Assembly: GCA_015179045.1 (NCBI GenBank)
Contig: WHUZ01000054.1
Span: 186,001 to 250,000, forward strand
Length of the DNA: 64,000 bases
Direction of reading: 5' to 3'
Source of the DNA: Kalaharituber pfeilii
Taxonomy: Eukaryota; Ascomycota; Pezizomycetes; Pezizales; Pezizaceae
Shown here: one piece after another, positions 35,415-47,700 of the stretch
How the letters are laid out: each line of letters begins with the position of its first letter
How positions within the stretch are numbered: the first letter of the stretch is position 1
Translations under genes and position numbers: made by a program
The notes under the pieces: generated by a model
The model's input: the letters and a program-made list of their open reading frames with translations, nothing else
The model's database searches: none
What the model was told of the DNA's origin: nothing

Positions 35415-35757
35415 ACAGTGCGTAGGCAAAAGTCTTCGGGACTATTCAGTATAAGGAAAAGTGTTTTACCAAGCCTTAAAGTTACGAGCATGCATCCAAC
35501 AGGACCCCCCTGAGAAAACACAACAACTCAACCAAAAGTATAGTCTGATTGGCCAAAAGTACTCCTTTTTGAATTCTGAGAGAAAATTTAGATTCTGTAA
35601 TTCCCAATCATGTGCTCCATTAAATTCTTTAGCCACATTATTGATTTTTTAGTGATTTCGAACAGTACTGAAAAGGAGATGCAAGGAGGGTCCCCTCAGA
35701 TGCACGTCTTGCTTTTCCTTATACTGCATAATCTCGAAGACTTTTGCCTACGCACTG
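35415..35757 (+). mobile_element. 343-bp Tc1/mariner-type MITE
   Basis: The ends CAGTGCGTAGGCAAAAGTCT (continuing TCG) are perfect inverted repeats. TA flanks (35413-35414, 35758-35759). CAGTG...CAAAAGTCTT is characteristic of Tc1-like elements. A remnant of a Tc1-type transposase C-terminus lies in this window near 57351-57416, but no link can be shown. Confidence 0.9.
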
Positions 35758-36063
35758 TAATACTAAAGGAAGGTATCTTGTGCAACCAATTTGAGCGACT
35801 GATATGTGCGACCGATGCAACAGGTATATGCAAATATATGAATAGCAGTATGCAGTGGAGGTTCAATGTGCATACGGAGAGCTGCGAACACCAGCAGTGG
35901 GAGTGGTAGGGCGGTGGATGGCAAGTCCAAATCGCTGCACAGTTTGAAAGAAGGGCAGAACTACGGCACATAACTAGTGCTTAGTCATCGACCTAAATGT
36001 CCGTCCCACTCCATGTACAGATGTCCCAACCATACATATCATTTCGCTTGCTACAGCAAACTA

Positions 36064-36658
36064 GGGGTTGTCGACGAACAACTGGGAATGGCTACCAGAA
36101 GGTACCAGAGAAAATACGAACTAGGCAGGTGTCATGAGGCACCCCTTTTACTCTTGTGAAATTTATTAGTAAGTACTATGAATTACCACAAATATGCCTC
36201 TACACAACAAGACTTACGCGTATCAACTTTACACCTTTGCAACATGCCCCGTCTAAGTCAAAGAGCTGTAATACAACAAGAGCTCAAAAGCGAAGCAATG
36301 TAAAAGCTATTATGTTGCTTATGATTCTTAATTGACGCATGATGAACCCATAAAGAGGATATGTATGCATTATTTGTGTTTGTAGATGCATCTCAATGTT
36401 GACATGATCGGGATGTGAATATGCAGGTGATGCATATGGTACGAAATAAATGCGGGTGTATGCAGCAAAGTAGGCTACTAACTGAGAACTACTTACCAGA
36501 AGAGCCCACTACCAGTCAAATTTGACTGGTAACAGGCGTTACGTTGGTACTGGAGACTACGTGCCAACAGACCAATGAACGAAGAGGCCAAGGCACTAAA
36601 AGCGCCTCAGTTAGTAGTGGTACTTTCTAGTAGCCATTCCCAGTTCGTCGACAACCCC
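36064..36658. mobile_element. 595-bp TIR element, GGGGTTGTCGACGAAC family
   Basis: The left end GGGGTTGTCGACGAAC, then CTGGGAATGGCTAC, is matched inversely at the right end, with a 2-nt indel. TA flanks (36062-36063, 36659-36660). A perfect 22-bp palindrome centred on CAAATTTG lies at 36510-36531. The right end is separated by only about 15 bp from the next MITE. Confidence 0.8.
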
Positions 36659-36673
36659 TACTGCATCACACTA

Positions 36674-37358
36674 CAGTCTACCCTTGCTATAACGAAACTC
36701 GCTATAGCGAAAACCTTGCTATACCGAGAATTGAACGGAGCCATTATTCCGTTCACACCCTAACACCTCTTGCTATAACGAAAATCCACCAAATAACGAA
36801 ATGAAAATTAGATTGAGTGAAAGTTATTTCTGTCTACATACAAATAATTCTTGCTATAACGAAAAATGGCTAGTGGAATGCATGACTAATCAAGAACCAC
36901 CCAATTGCACAACTAGAAACTCTCTAGTTAGTTTTGGCCCAATTCTACAAAAAAGGGTGTGCTTGGATTGTACCGGATTCATTGTGAAATGCTTTCGAAC
37001 TGCGTGTAGGGTTTCTTTTTGTTTTTGCAGCTCCAGTCTTCTTTTTGCATAATTGCTGCTTTTCTAACCTGAGGTTCGGCTTTGTAGGTAATTTGCTTCA
37101 ACAACATGATTGATTTTTGCATCTACATAGTACCTGATCAATACTTCTGTACTCTCGATTTTTTCCTTCTCCGGTTATTTCCATAAGGAGGAAAATCACA
37201 GAGTTAAAATCTGTTGCCATAAATTCCTTAGGTACTCGGGCTTCTAAATTCAGCTGCCAAGGACATGACTATTTTGCCACAATATTCAATAACGAAACCT
37301 TGCTATAACGAAAAAAAAGTGCCAGATTTTTGGCTTTCGTTATAGCAAGGGTAGACTG
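36674..37358 (+). mobile_element. 685-bp pogo-like MITE (CTTGCTATAACGAA type)
   Basis: A perfect 24-bp inverted repeat begins CAGTCTACCCTTGCTATA and ends ACGAAA. TA flanks (36672-36673, 37359-37360). Internal motif copies CTTGCTATAACGAAA recur at about 36768-36784, 36850-36866 and 37299-37315. The first 18 bases are identical to the right end of the 821-bp element, but the sequence then diverges (ACGAAA against CCGGAC). No transposase. Confidence 0.92.
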
Positions 37359-37995
37359 TATTGCATTGCACCACTATTATGGCAGAACTCACTCTGGGGC
37401 TATTATTGGCAATTGGAATAGAATGACTGAGTACATGCTGTTATTTTACAATAAAACCCCTATGCAGACATTAGCATTGCAAGGAAATGCGACTTACAGG
37501 AGGTCTATTTTTCGGCAAACTCGCGGCATCCTTTGGAAGGTCCACTTTGCTCGTAGTTCTGACAATTTTGGCTAGGTTGATTTAGTGGTATTGCAGTATG
37601 TTCTCGTGCCCAGACTATTATTTTCGGCCTCCGCCTTAGCTTGGCCGTAGCAGACAGTGTCTTTGCTCTTATTTCTTGGCAGCACACCGTCTCTTAGGCT
37701 GGGTACGAGAACAATAGCAGTAGTAGCTTGAGACTCGCAGTGCAATAACTGCAATTGACTAGTCTGGCATTGGTGGTCATGGCTTTTTTTTTTTTTTTTC
37801 CTGCGCACATTGAGAATGTAGCAAACAAACCTTCAAGCTGCCGTTTTCTTTTTGACACTGCATATCTGTAGGTACATAGTCAAAATGTAGCAAACAAATA
37901 TCATACTTCCCCAGTTCCACTTGCATCGTATCCCGTCTTGGCCATGCTAAGGTCTAAACTATCTGATACGTCCTACTGCAACCAAACAGGGCCTA
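37359..37995. other. intergenic, no gene
   Basis: It includes a T16 run (about 37784-37799) with no retroposon core beside it. No gene was recognised. Confidence 0.5.
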
Positions 37996-38382
37996 CAGTT
38001 TTGCCTTGCAATACCGGACCTCGCTGTACCGGATACCTTGCTATACCGGACGCACTAAGACCGGACCGGACACGAATTGCCAGACACTCACCCCCTGTCT
38101 CTATACAAATAATATTTGCTATACCGGATACACTAATACTGATACGTCCAATCTTGGCTACCCCAACCCTTTGCATTCACCTTGAACATCTAAACTTGAC
38201 ATTACAGAATTAAATTGGGCAGTCATTGTCGATCCACTTCTAAATTAGGCAATTTCTATTACTTCTGCTGTCCATCCCTACGGTATTCTATTTCTGCCAA
38301 GCATTTTATTCTGGAATGGAACCTTGCTATACCGGACGAAAAAGACCGGATTTAACAGATCCGGTATAGCAAGGGAAAACTG
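37996..38382 (-). mobile_element. 387-bp pogo-like MITE
   Basis: The left end CAGTTTTGCCTTGCAATA and the inverse right end CAGTTTTCCCTTGCTATA have TA on both sides (37994-37995, 38383-38384). Terminal motifs are stacked at the left (three copies of CTNGCTRTACCGGA). It is an inverse, shorter relative of 32150-32970. Confidence 0.88.
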
Positions 38383-38736
38383 TAATTACAGCTCAGGATT
38401 GCAAACTATCATTCACCACATGCAAACTTACAGAGTGGTCTCAACCCCATCTAGACTATCGTATTATTTTGAATTTTAGAACCTGGCGCTAAACGGATTA
38501 GGTGTAGGTGAGGACTCTACGTATGTATATCTCACTCTGCTTTGACCTCGTATTATGCTTCATTCAGGTGTAGCATCATAACCCCTGCTGTATGCCAAAC
38601 CGAGTTCAGTAGATTTCAACCATCTAGCGGGAGGTTCTAAAATCCGAAATATGGGACGTAGGTCCAAGGTAAGCTGATACATCGTGCCACGAAAATTGCC
38701 AAGATCGAAACTAAAATGTCAATTAACCTTAGATTA

Positions 38737-38976
38737 CAGGTCACCCTGAAGGCCAAGAATCTGACCGGTTTTCTTTACTATCGTGAGACACGCCTACACT
38801 TGCATTAGTGGACCTTGGCAATGTTGCCATAATGGATATCGAATTCTACAGTACGCATTTTTGAGATTGTTTTGGTAGCGATGTTATGTAGTTACATTGC
38901 CAAGATCCACTAATGCAAGTGTAGGCGTGTCTCACCAGTCGCTATGATAGTTTCCATTACAGCGAGGGGTCACGTG
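38737..38976 (+). mobile_element. worn MITE of the CAGGTGACC family, split by another TIR element
   Basis: It starts CAGGTCACCCTGAAGGCCAA, continues with the family landmark GAATCTGACCGGTTTTCTT, then is interrupted at 38783. After 38935, GCTATGATAGTTTCCATTAC and a worn end near GGGGTCACGTG follow. The right boundary is approximate. Confidence 0.6.
38783..38935. mobile_element. 153-bp element with 42-bp terminal inverted repeats
   Basis: GTGAGACACGCCTACACTTG through CTTGGCAATGT at the left is repeated inversely at the right with one mismatch (GACC against GATC). No clear target duplication is visible. More than half of its length is TIR, so it could fold into a long hairpin. It sits inside the worn MITE 38737-38976. 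Confidence 0.85.
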
Positions 38977-39439
38977 CTTCCCCCCAAGGTAGGCAAGGAG
39001 GTGAAAAGAATCAAATGCGGAAATTAATATATTCAGATTTCGAGTGCGAATTCAGTTCCTTACCAGACCGCCAATATCATGTCTCCTCAACGCCGCTTTG
39101 GACCCCCAGCTCTAGAGAAATGGAAGATATGTCACTCTCGCCAGGAAGTGGGACAGGAGAAATGATTTCAGAAGAGTTATGCAAATTATTTCCTATCCTG
39201 ATGACAAGCCATTGGCATTATCTTCAATGTCTATGATATTGAAGCAGTCAGATACACTAAAAGTTTATGTTTCATTTTTCTATTGAGATACCTTGAATTA
39301 AATCACCACTCTTCTAAGCCTAGTACTTAAGGTAGTAGTGAGGTTTGCCCCCCAGTATTTCACTATAGCAAGTAGACTTTACCTGTAGCTGAATTAATTA
39401 GTCCTGAAAAGTTCTTCACTTTCACTATAGCGCTTCTTT

Positions 39440-39538
39440 TCACTATAGTCAGGGCTGCGTGCGCAAAGGATCTCGCTCATTCCCTCACTACAGCCAGGAT
39501 TTCACTATCAAGAGTTTCATTATAGCCAGGGTCACCTG
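39440..39538 (+). mobile_element. right-end fragment of a CAGGTGACC-family MITE
   Basis: The right end is the inverse of CAGGTGACCCTGGCTATA at 39521-39538, with TA after it; TTCACTATAGTCAGGG and CTCATTCCCTCACTAC precede. The left end is not recoverable. Confidence 0.6.
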
Positions 39539-39619
39539 TATGAGCGACCATTTAAATTCCCCGTGTAAATTGCCGAGAACAGTTTGTCAAGTTTCACTTC
39601 GGAAAAGCAAATGAGAATA

Positions 39620-40085
39620 CAGTTTTACCTAGCTGTACCGGACCTTATTAAACCGGAAACCTTGCTATACCGGACGACCCTTGAGCGTTTTTGCAATTTA
39701 CATACAAAAAATCGGCAATACCGGACACCCAGTTGAACCAAACTGGACAACAAAACTATGGACTTTCAAATTCAAATTACATACAAACTACCTAGCTGAA
39801 CTGGATGAAGGCATCAACCATGAAACTTCTTTCGTGCCTTCTGTGTTATAGTGGTATTATTGAAGTACTTTCAATATCTTAAATTCAATGTTCAAAGTTC
39901 TATAATATCTTGGGAGATTGAGAAGAGAATACCCCCACTGGAATACCAGTCTCCAGGCATATTGTATCTCTCAATTGGCTTACTAAGTTCTTTACCCCCC
40001 TGGCAGGCGCAATTATACCGGATGCTAGGTTAAACCGGACAGAAAGTGTTGGATTTTGGTCGTCCGGTATAGCAAGGTGTAACTG
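39620..40085 (-). mobile_element. 466-bp pogo-like MITE, copy 2
   Basis: The left end CAGTTTTACCTAGCTGTA and the inverse right end CAGTTACACCTTGCTATA have TA flanks (39618-39619, 40086-40087). It is inverse to 17636-18100 and matches throughout, including TCTCCAGGCATATTGTATCT. The two copies differ by point changes and small indels only. Confidence 0.9.
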
Positions 40086-40289
40086 TAGTCTGTTGCAGCG
40101 AGAATAGAGATGGCGGCGCCGAGACTAGCATGGACAGTTAGTGCTAACGTTACATAACTACTCTAACTATATAGAGTAAGTAAGCATGGATTTGATCTCG
40201 TGGGGATGAATCATGTTTTTGGAGTTCTTGCAAAATGGCCAGTGCTAACCCTTAATTCCTTCCCCAACGTTAAGGAAATTCTCCAGTGC

Positions 40290-40700
40290 TTACAACGCTC
40301 ATTCACAACGTTTGACTCAAAGACAATGCTAATAGCTCCTACCGTCATCCAGTGCTTGAAGCCGCATGGTATAATTGACCTAATCTCAATTACGCTACTA
40401 TACACGCAACCTGCATCTTGGGAACAGGGAGTGACAGCTCAGGCCTACCTCGAGCTTATCGTTTCTCCTTCCAAATGCTTCTCACGCAATTACAGGGCCC
40501 AGCTTTATGATCCTATCCATGAAGCCCTCGTACGGCAAGACGCAGGGAGTGTTTGTTCGTGCTATCACATCAACAAAGGTGGCCTCGGACCACCTGGCCC
40601 AGCTGTATTGGAGAGCCTGTTTTTGCTGCAGGAGCAATGTTCAAGACCGGATCAGAAGAGCAGAAAGTGCTGGAAGATTCATGAAGGAAAATGGTTGCCA
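40290..40700 (+). pseudogene. possible gene relic (six-hairpin glycosidase-like?)
   Basis: A 181-codon frame (40200-40745) contains YTQPASWEQGVTAQAYLEL near 40405-40460. This resembles the SWEQGT..ALLE segment of fungal six-hairpin glycosidase-like proteins. After it the likely coding frame seems to shift between frames (GPPGPAVLESL in one, GEPVFAAGAMFKTG in another). No start context, no intron consistent with the shifts and no catalytic residues can be defended. The similarity is a weak recollection of a family, not a match that I can verify. Confidence 0.28.
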
Positions 40701-40745
40701 AAGATCAGGATGAAAAATTGTGGTTTCACATTTACGGCGGTATAG

Positions 40746-43700
40746 GCTATATGCGATGATTTGTGCAAGATTCGTTTCAACGAAGCTTGAAGGATCATCA
40801 GCAATATCGTGAAACTAGCTGTCTTCCTTGTGGATATGACGTAGCCAGGCAACAGCCGTTGTTTCCATCATCAGTAGCACTTGATTTACAAGACTTGCAT
40901 GCTCAGGAGAAGATTGTATCCATGAACAATCCACAGGATTCATCTCGTTGCTATGAAAGAACAAACGAGTGCAACGCATCATCCCTGCGCATACCCACCC
41001 ACGTCCCAAACCCCAGAATGCAACCCGCTCAAAGCTCGTAGATTTTCCACTATATTAAGTTAGCGGCGGTCTACAAAGAGTTATTCGTAAGGTTGAAGGA
41101 ACATCGATCGGATGTCTAGGGATTTTCATCAGAGTGGTCAAAGAGTGAACTCTTAGAGTTAGCGGAACGCATGTATCAAGGAACAAAGAATAAAGTAGAA
41201 GAATTTAGCTTTGTTCAAGGATTTTGTGGAGTCCGAGATTTGATAGACATGGCACAGTAGCGGAAGGACAAGCTTTGGTGTATTATTAGAATTTTGCAGG
41301 GAGGATTGGAGGACCGTTAATGGGGGGAAAAAAATGCCCATGTAGATGATATAACATATGATGCTCAAAAAGGCTCAGCAATGTAAAGCAATCAATGTGT
41401 ATGTAAGAAATATTATAAAGTGGTTGGAGGTTGGATGTTCCCGAGATAAGGAATATTGTATAATGCTCCCGTAATATGTAGCAGCAGAGCTGGAGTTGTA
41501 GTCACATAGACCAGGCCTTCTATTATAGTCCTGACATCCACACTACATTTCTATATAGGGGCAGTTACCTTCACAGCAAAAACGTCTGGGATAAGGCGTA
41601 GCACTTCTGGCCTATTCTCGTCCCCGCGCTGCATAGCTACCTAAGAGGAGCAGTCTTGGCAAGGATTGTAAGTGGTGAGAGGAGATTGCGGAAGTAATTT
41701 TATCCTTCCTCCTAGGTTATGCGTGCGGGCTGTTATTGGTATGAAACTAGCCCTATATAATGAAGCCCGAAATGCTGACTAAGTTGCACTAGCTCTGATG
41801 GGGGTTTCGTTGATTTCTATTAATCTCTTTTGTATGATATGTAATCTCGTCACAGCCCTCGCAGCGATACTCGTTACCAGCATTTAGTGATGCAGGTGGG
41901 GGCCAAGTTATAGGCCGTGCGAATGGTCTGTGAGCCGGTGAGGCTAAGGCCTGTAACTCCGTATCTGACTTCGGGCCAGATCCGGTAGACTTTTCTCGCA
42001 CGGCCATAACAGCCCCACCTGCAACACTAAATGCCAGTAACGAGTACGAGTGATGATGTGAGAAAAAAAAAAGGGCTGACTTGGATAGAGTGTTGGTTGG
42101 ATAGGTTTTTGGGACCGTTACATATCTAGATTGCGAACACACCTGAGTCGTGATTGTTCGCAACTGGAATTTTGTCCCTGGTTCCAATGCCCTTTGGACA
42201 CGGAGCGTGGGCAGAGGAAAAAAAAAAAAAAAAGGAAAGTAAAACAAAAACCCCGAAAACAATAAAGAACCTTACAAGCTCGCTCAGACAAAATCTTGAA
42301 TCAAGATGCGATATGTTCTAGATCTGTTTCCCCTTACCCTAAATCATTACCCAACACAAGTGATGTCGATCGTCGCACCAAAATGCAACATGCTGACTAC
42401 ACAGCACACCAGCTTATAATTTCAGATGTGGCAATTTGCTCAAAATAACATCTCGAGCCACTCAAATTATACCCGCACATGCATGCAGTCACGTCATGAA
42501 TTCAATTATCTTTATACTTGCTATAACCGGAAGCGGGGCTGAGGCCTAGAAGAAACGAATGATTATAATTAAGCTGTTAATACCGTGAACAGCGCATAAG
42601 CCAGGGAGGGTTGGGTTAAGGCTGAATTATTTCGTTCCTTGCTCAACAGGGTTATCCGTATCCTACATCAAACTAAGACCTGCGGTCTAGAACCAGCGTC
42701 TGATTGGGATGAAGACGGTAGGTGCGCGAGACATCTAGAAATTTCTATTGGATAGCTGATATGTTCAATGATCTTACAATACATATTTCTAGCCACAGCC
42801 ACATGAGCCGCAGCCACATGAGCCACGAATTCTCAGCCACGCCAAGTTGGGGATTCTGTTGCTGACTGCGTGCCTGGGTCCTGACGCTTCAGGCAACAGG
42901 GCCTGCGTCGATTTAGTCCCAAAGCATGGATGACCCTGTAGTATTCCTACCTTACAGGTGCTCTTAATGTATGCTTACATGGATGCTGTGCAGGGATTAG
43001 TCGCTCAAGAGCTGCAGCTCTATGCAGAGTTAACATTTTGAAAGGAGGGGTGGGGAGAGGAGGGCATCATGCCGCCGGTAGTTTTGCCCTATGAAGCTCA
43101 TTGAATGCTGTTGGGGCCTTTCACCGATTGCTACGCCTACAAGGGTCTACCTAGTCCGATAGTACCGCATGTTAGCCTCCCGAAGCTCTGATGAAGAGGC
43201 CCCTGCTACTTACAGATGTACATGCACCAGCTGCTACAACATCTTCCTCGATATTGCCTTCGATGACTGCTGAAGATAATTCTGCCGTGGATGGCAAGTT
43301 GGCGTGCACATGCATCGCGCTGTACCCTTTCTCATTATTCAGACAGCTTCCACAAGCAGCTTGAGAAAGGGGGGTTGCGGGGAACCCGGAAAGTAGTTGA
43401 CATTTGTCGCAACATCTTCAAAGGAAACTCTGCTCTCTAGTGCGGAGCAGCAGTCTGGCAACCTTTCTAAATTGACCCCGCCACTTTTGATTGCGCAGGC
43501 TAGGCCCCTCATTCGTCCATCACATCTTGCTTAGTCTCGAGCCCAAGTCAACATCCTGCTTAATGGCCGGTCTGTAGAAACAGAAGGAGGTAAGGTCAAA
43601 GGTCACTCCTTCAACTGCCTGCAGAATTAATTGCCGTAATGGAGAAAATTCGAGCCAATCCCCATTGCCAATCCTAACCGCCCCCCCGCTCAGTTGCCAA

Positions 43701-45560
43701 CTGCCCCCCCACTTCCCCTCTGGTCTTTTCCATCAATTGCAAACTGTTAAATCAGCTGGTGCCTTGTTAGGGTCCGATCCCTAGACTGATCTCGGAAAAA
43801 ACTTCGCGTATCGTTATCTCTCAAGCACGGCTGCATTTAATCTGTACCTGTACTCAGCTAGCTATCACCATTAACTCGCCATCAATTCCAGCCCTAGGGT
43901 CTTGTCCACATCCAGCTGGAGTTGGCCCTGCAGCGCTGCTAAGCTGCCTTCACGCCACAACGCTGACGGGCCACAACCACAACAGACATACAAGTACTAG
44001 TAAGGTAAGCCATCACCCCGCGAATCAGCCTACTAAGGCGCGGCCGCACGGTACATATCACAATCGCATGTCTGGCCATGGGCCTGTCGCGCTAAGTTGG
44101 GGATGCTGATTCAGGGGCGCCATAGTGGCCTAGTGTGCATCCTCCGCGCCCCACTCGTCGCGCATCCTGACTCCTCGAGAGGGCCAGGCCAGGCCGAGCA
44201 GTCAGCCGAGCACCCAGTCGCAACATATGCATTCATGTGCGTTTGCGGCACTCCATATGATGATTACCATGATTAAGCTTCTAACGTGCACGTGCCGCAA
44301 CAGCAGAGCGGCTCTCAGGTACACCTGCCCAGGCTCAAGCCTCAGGCTCGTACCGGGGGCATCAGGCACAGTGCGGTCGGGTGCAGTACTTAATTGGGAC
44401 GCCGGACGGCCCTCGCTGCAGAACCAGACTAGCTGTCGTTGCCGACACAAAGCAGCAGAGGCACCATAGGCGCAGCCTTAGCTATAGGTACAGTATCGCA
44501 ATTGCAACTGCACGCTCGACGAACAGCACCCTAGACTGGAGCACTCAGCATACCATCGCCATCGCACAACTTGGGCGCTTGCGTTACCGCTTCGGCGCGG
44601 AGCATACATAGCACTGGCCGGTACCAACTTACAATTACAACGTACGGTAGAAGCATCTAGCCGTCGCTGCGCAGGCACAAGCGCGGGCACCTACAGCTAC
44701 AATCTCGCTCGGGCTCGCACCTCGCGCCCCGCGCGGCTGCACGCTCTCCCTGTGAGCCGCGCTTCCGCTTCAACACAGTGCCCGTCGCCGGCCGCACCCG
44801 CCGGCCGCACCCGCGCCACACGTCCCGCCTGCTCCACAAGGCTGGCCGGCCCCGAGTTGCCTCGGCCAGTAGCATCGTCCCCGGGCCATCCAGCTCGGCC
44901 ACTGCCTCCTGCATTACGTTCTACGTTCTACGGGATCCGCGGGCCCACACGCTAGCGTACCTGCAGCGGTTCCGTCAGCGCAGAAGCGTGCCAGGCTGGA
45001 CGTCGGCTTGCATCCAATAGCCCATACATCTACTGAGGTTGCTAAGGTAAGCACATCTATATTGGCGATCGCCCTTGACGTCTCTCCACAATCATCTCAA
45101 TATGGCTATTGTTTCAAACAAGCCGCCCCGCTACTCACGCTCCACCTTCCAGCTAACGGCTTCTGCCATTTACAAAGGCGAGATCTAGATCGTACTGCGG
45201 GACGTGCAGTGTGCATGTGCTTGCTCTACAACATACGCCCGCGTGCACGCGTGATTTACCATCCACAGCTGCAGGGCAGTTGAGCATCGATCATAGGCTA
45301 CATTGGCATCTAAGTTACGCTTTATAAAACGGTCATCAGCTGCACCATCCCACGTCGAGCTATAGCGCATCGGGTTCCTCTGAGTTTGACCTTACGGATC
45401 CTTCCCGCTTGACAGCATAGCTTCCATCCGTTCGCCTAATCTCATACTACTCTTCACCATACAACGCACGCTTAGTCAGAGTATCTCCATATCTAGGCAC
45501 AACAACGATATAATACTAGAGCATTGAAATCATCGAAGCTACACACCCGGAATTCTTCAA
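40746..45560. other. 4.8-kb gene-free stretch and 5' region of the next gene
   Basis: No gene was recognised. A minus-strand frame (41789-42262) has low-complexity Phe runs and no motif. From about 43600 the sequence becomes C-rich and GC-rich (44640-44960), with short repeats such as CCGGCCGCACCCG. This is likely the promoter and long 5' UTR of the gene starting at 45561; AAGGTAAGC donor-like sites near 44003 and 45050 would fit 5' UTR introns. Confidence 0.5.
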
Positions 45561-47700
45561 ATGTATCAGCAGAGTTCAAATCCCCATCCTAATCATGGCC
45601 AATATGGGCCTGACTTTAACTACGTCGGTTCTGAGGATGTGAGCTCATTACCAGTCTATAATAACCTTCAGCATCAGGATTATGCATATTTGCAAGGTCG
45701 TGTCTATTCAACCCACGATAACGCAGCACCTATATCCTCCACTGTTGGTAGGTCTGTGCAACAAAGCCACTACACAGGCGCGATTCAACAATACATCCCT
45801 CTTTTAGAACACTCGTACAACATGGCGGAATTACACTCAGACAATCACATCGATACTTTCTGCAATCATTTGAACTTTGAATGCCTAGAGGGTTCTACTG
45901 CAGCATCAGAGTATAGCTACTCAGATGGTTATGAGAGTGGTGTGGCAAATGAGATGGCAAATGAGATACTCTCTCGGCAGAGTAGTTATAGCCCAACTTC
46001 GGAGATTTATACAATCCCTGATGGCTCCCAGGCAGCCTCTTATCTGCCAGTTCACTCTGGGTCAGGAAATCTATCACAAGGCGTATACCATTCTCGTCGC
46101 TCCTCTCCTAGCACTACCAGCAGAGCTCGGACGGACTCATTATCGACATCCCCTTCCCCATCACATCAAGTGACAAAACAACTGTCAGACTCTAACGAGG
46201 CTAGTATCAAGAAACCTCGGTCGAGAAAACCCTTTGAGCCCGAGAGGAGGCTTGAAGTCAGAAGAATGAGACAGACAGGAGCTTGTTTTCGATGCCGATG
46301 GCTAAAAAAACCAGTAAGTACCTAATATGTGGGTCTTTTATGCAGAGACTAATCTGTGCATTGGAACCTAGTGTGGCGTTGGAACACCTTGTCCACAGTG
46401 TATGAATGTACGAGGTCGTGTTTGGACGTATCCTTGTATGCGGGTGAACATGACTGACCTGTCTGGGTTATCTGATATTGGATGTACGTAATTTTATGAT
46501 GAACGTGATATATTAAACTATAGCTGATCCTATGCCTGCAGTTCAACATCTCCAGAGGGGTTTCCTCAACAGCAATATTCTATGTTGGGCTGGTACTGAA
46601 GTAACTATTCAAGTCACGCACGGATTTAACAGCCCCAGCAACCCCTGCGGGGCCATGAGGATCGTGGTGGAAGAGGTTGTCCCTAGGGATGCTCAAGTAT
46701 TAACCTGCAAGTGGCCTACTTTAAATAAGACGCCAGCGGGAACGATTTGGCGGTGGTACGATGAAACTAGGCCTAGTTTGGAGGACTGTTATCAAGGCAC
46801 AACTATGCCATACGCAATTCGGAGGTTTCAAGTTTTGGAAGAAGATCTTGATAAATATTTGGACTGTGATCGGGGACATACAGCCTTCGGAGCACCAGGA
46901 GCATATGCTGATTCAATGGATGGACTGGGTTTTACTAAGGCCATGATTCGCGCAGCTTGGGATTATTCTGAACTCACAGGAGTAAGTTGCAATGGACGCT
47001 AAATTATCTGTGCAACACATGCTAATCATTCCATAGAGTTCTATAATCAAAAAAGCCTCACGAGTAAAGACTGCAGTATATCTGCAAAATTATCTGTTAC
47101 AATGTGATACTGGCCCCGCGGGAGTCAGAGCTATTGCGCCTGCATTTGTGCAAATTCAACTGGATCTCCTGATTGATGGTCGCCGGGCCGAGCTTGAAAA
47201 GGAAGTACTGGCTGAGTTACAAAGAATTGTTTTTAGTCGAAAGCGCAAACACTGGCTCACCATCTTCTTCACAATCTATATTTTGTTAAATGCATTAGAG
47301 AGAACGCTATGGAACCACTACGCATGGAAAGAAAAAGGATACGAATGTCCTGATTTTTCATATGAGCGAGCTTGCGAGATCTACGACGTGCTGATTGCCG
47401 TCTTTCGGGGAATCAACCAAGGGGGCCAGCCGCTCACCAAAGTTTCTGACATTGAAGAGATCATGAATATATTAGGTTCCGAGTATGGAGAAGCAGCGGT
47501 TGGTATCTTCAGATCTGTCACCAGTTTAATAAACAGTCAAGGTAACTAAAGGGAAGCCTTCGGCATATTTTCATACTTATGCGCTAACTGACGTTGTCTT
47601 CTCTTCAGCGCCCTCCATACTTCAACGAAGAGATACCATTTTCACCTTCCACGATCCATTCAGTTTAGAAGGAAGATTCACGAGCGCCCTTCTGATGTAG
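45561..47700 (+). CDS. Zn(II)2Cys6-like protein, 639 aa, atypical cysteine spacing
   Basis: Exons are 45561-46313, 46372-46483, 46524-46981, 47037-47541 and 47609-47700; GT-AG introns of 40-67 nt all preserve frame, giving 639 residues. The first 240 residues are Ser/Tyr/His-rich and probably disordered. A basic stretch (KKPRSRKPFEPERRLEVRRM) leads into a zinc cluster with C242, C245, C252, C258, C261 and C273. The spacing C-x2-C-x6-C-x5-C-x2-C-x11-C has a longer final gap than the usual x6-8. A group of filamentous-fungal C6 proteins with ACxRCR...CxxC...PC is known, and this looks like a member. The C-terminal 350 residues are a helical, Trp-rich domain (RKRKHWLTIFFTIYILL, ERTLWNHYAWKEKGY). 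It is probably a nuclear regulator; target genes are unknown. Disruption of the unusual cluster for DNA binding cannot be excluded. Confidence 0.85.

Noticed and set aside
41789..42262. 157-codon minus-strand frame
   Set aside because: It begins with homopolymer-derived Phe runs and has no motif or intron structure; not supportable as a gene.
44202..45283. Several GC-rich open frames upstream of the C6-type gene
   Set aside because: High GC lowers stop frequency; frames overlap on both strands and show no family features. Likely 5' UTR and promoter.
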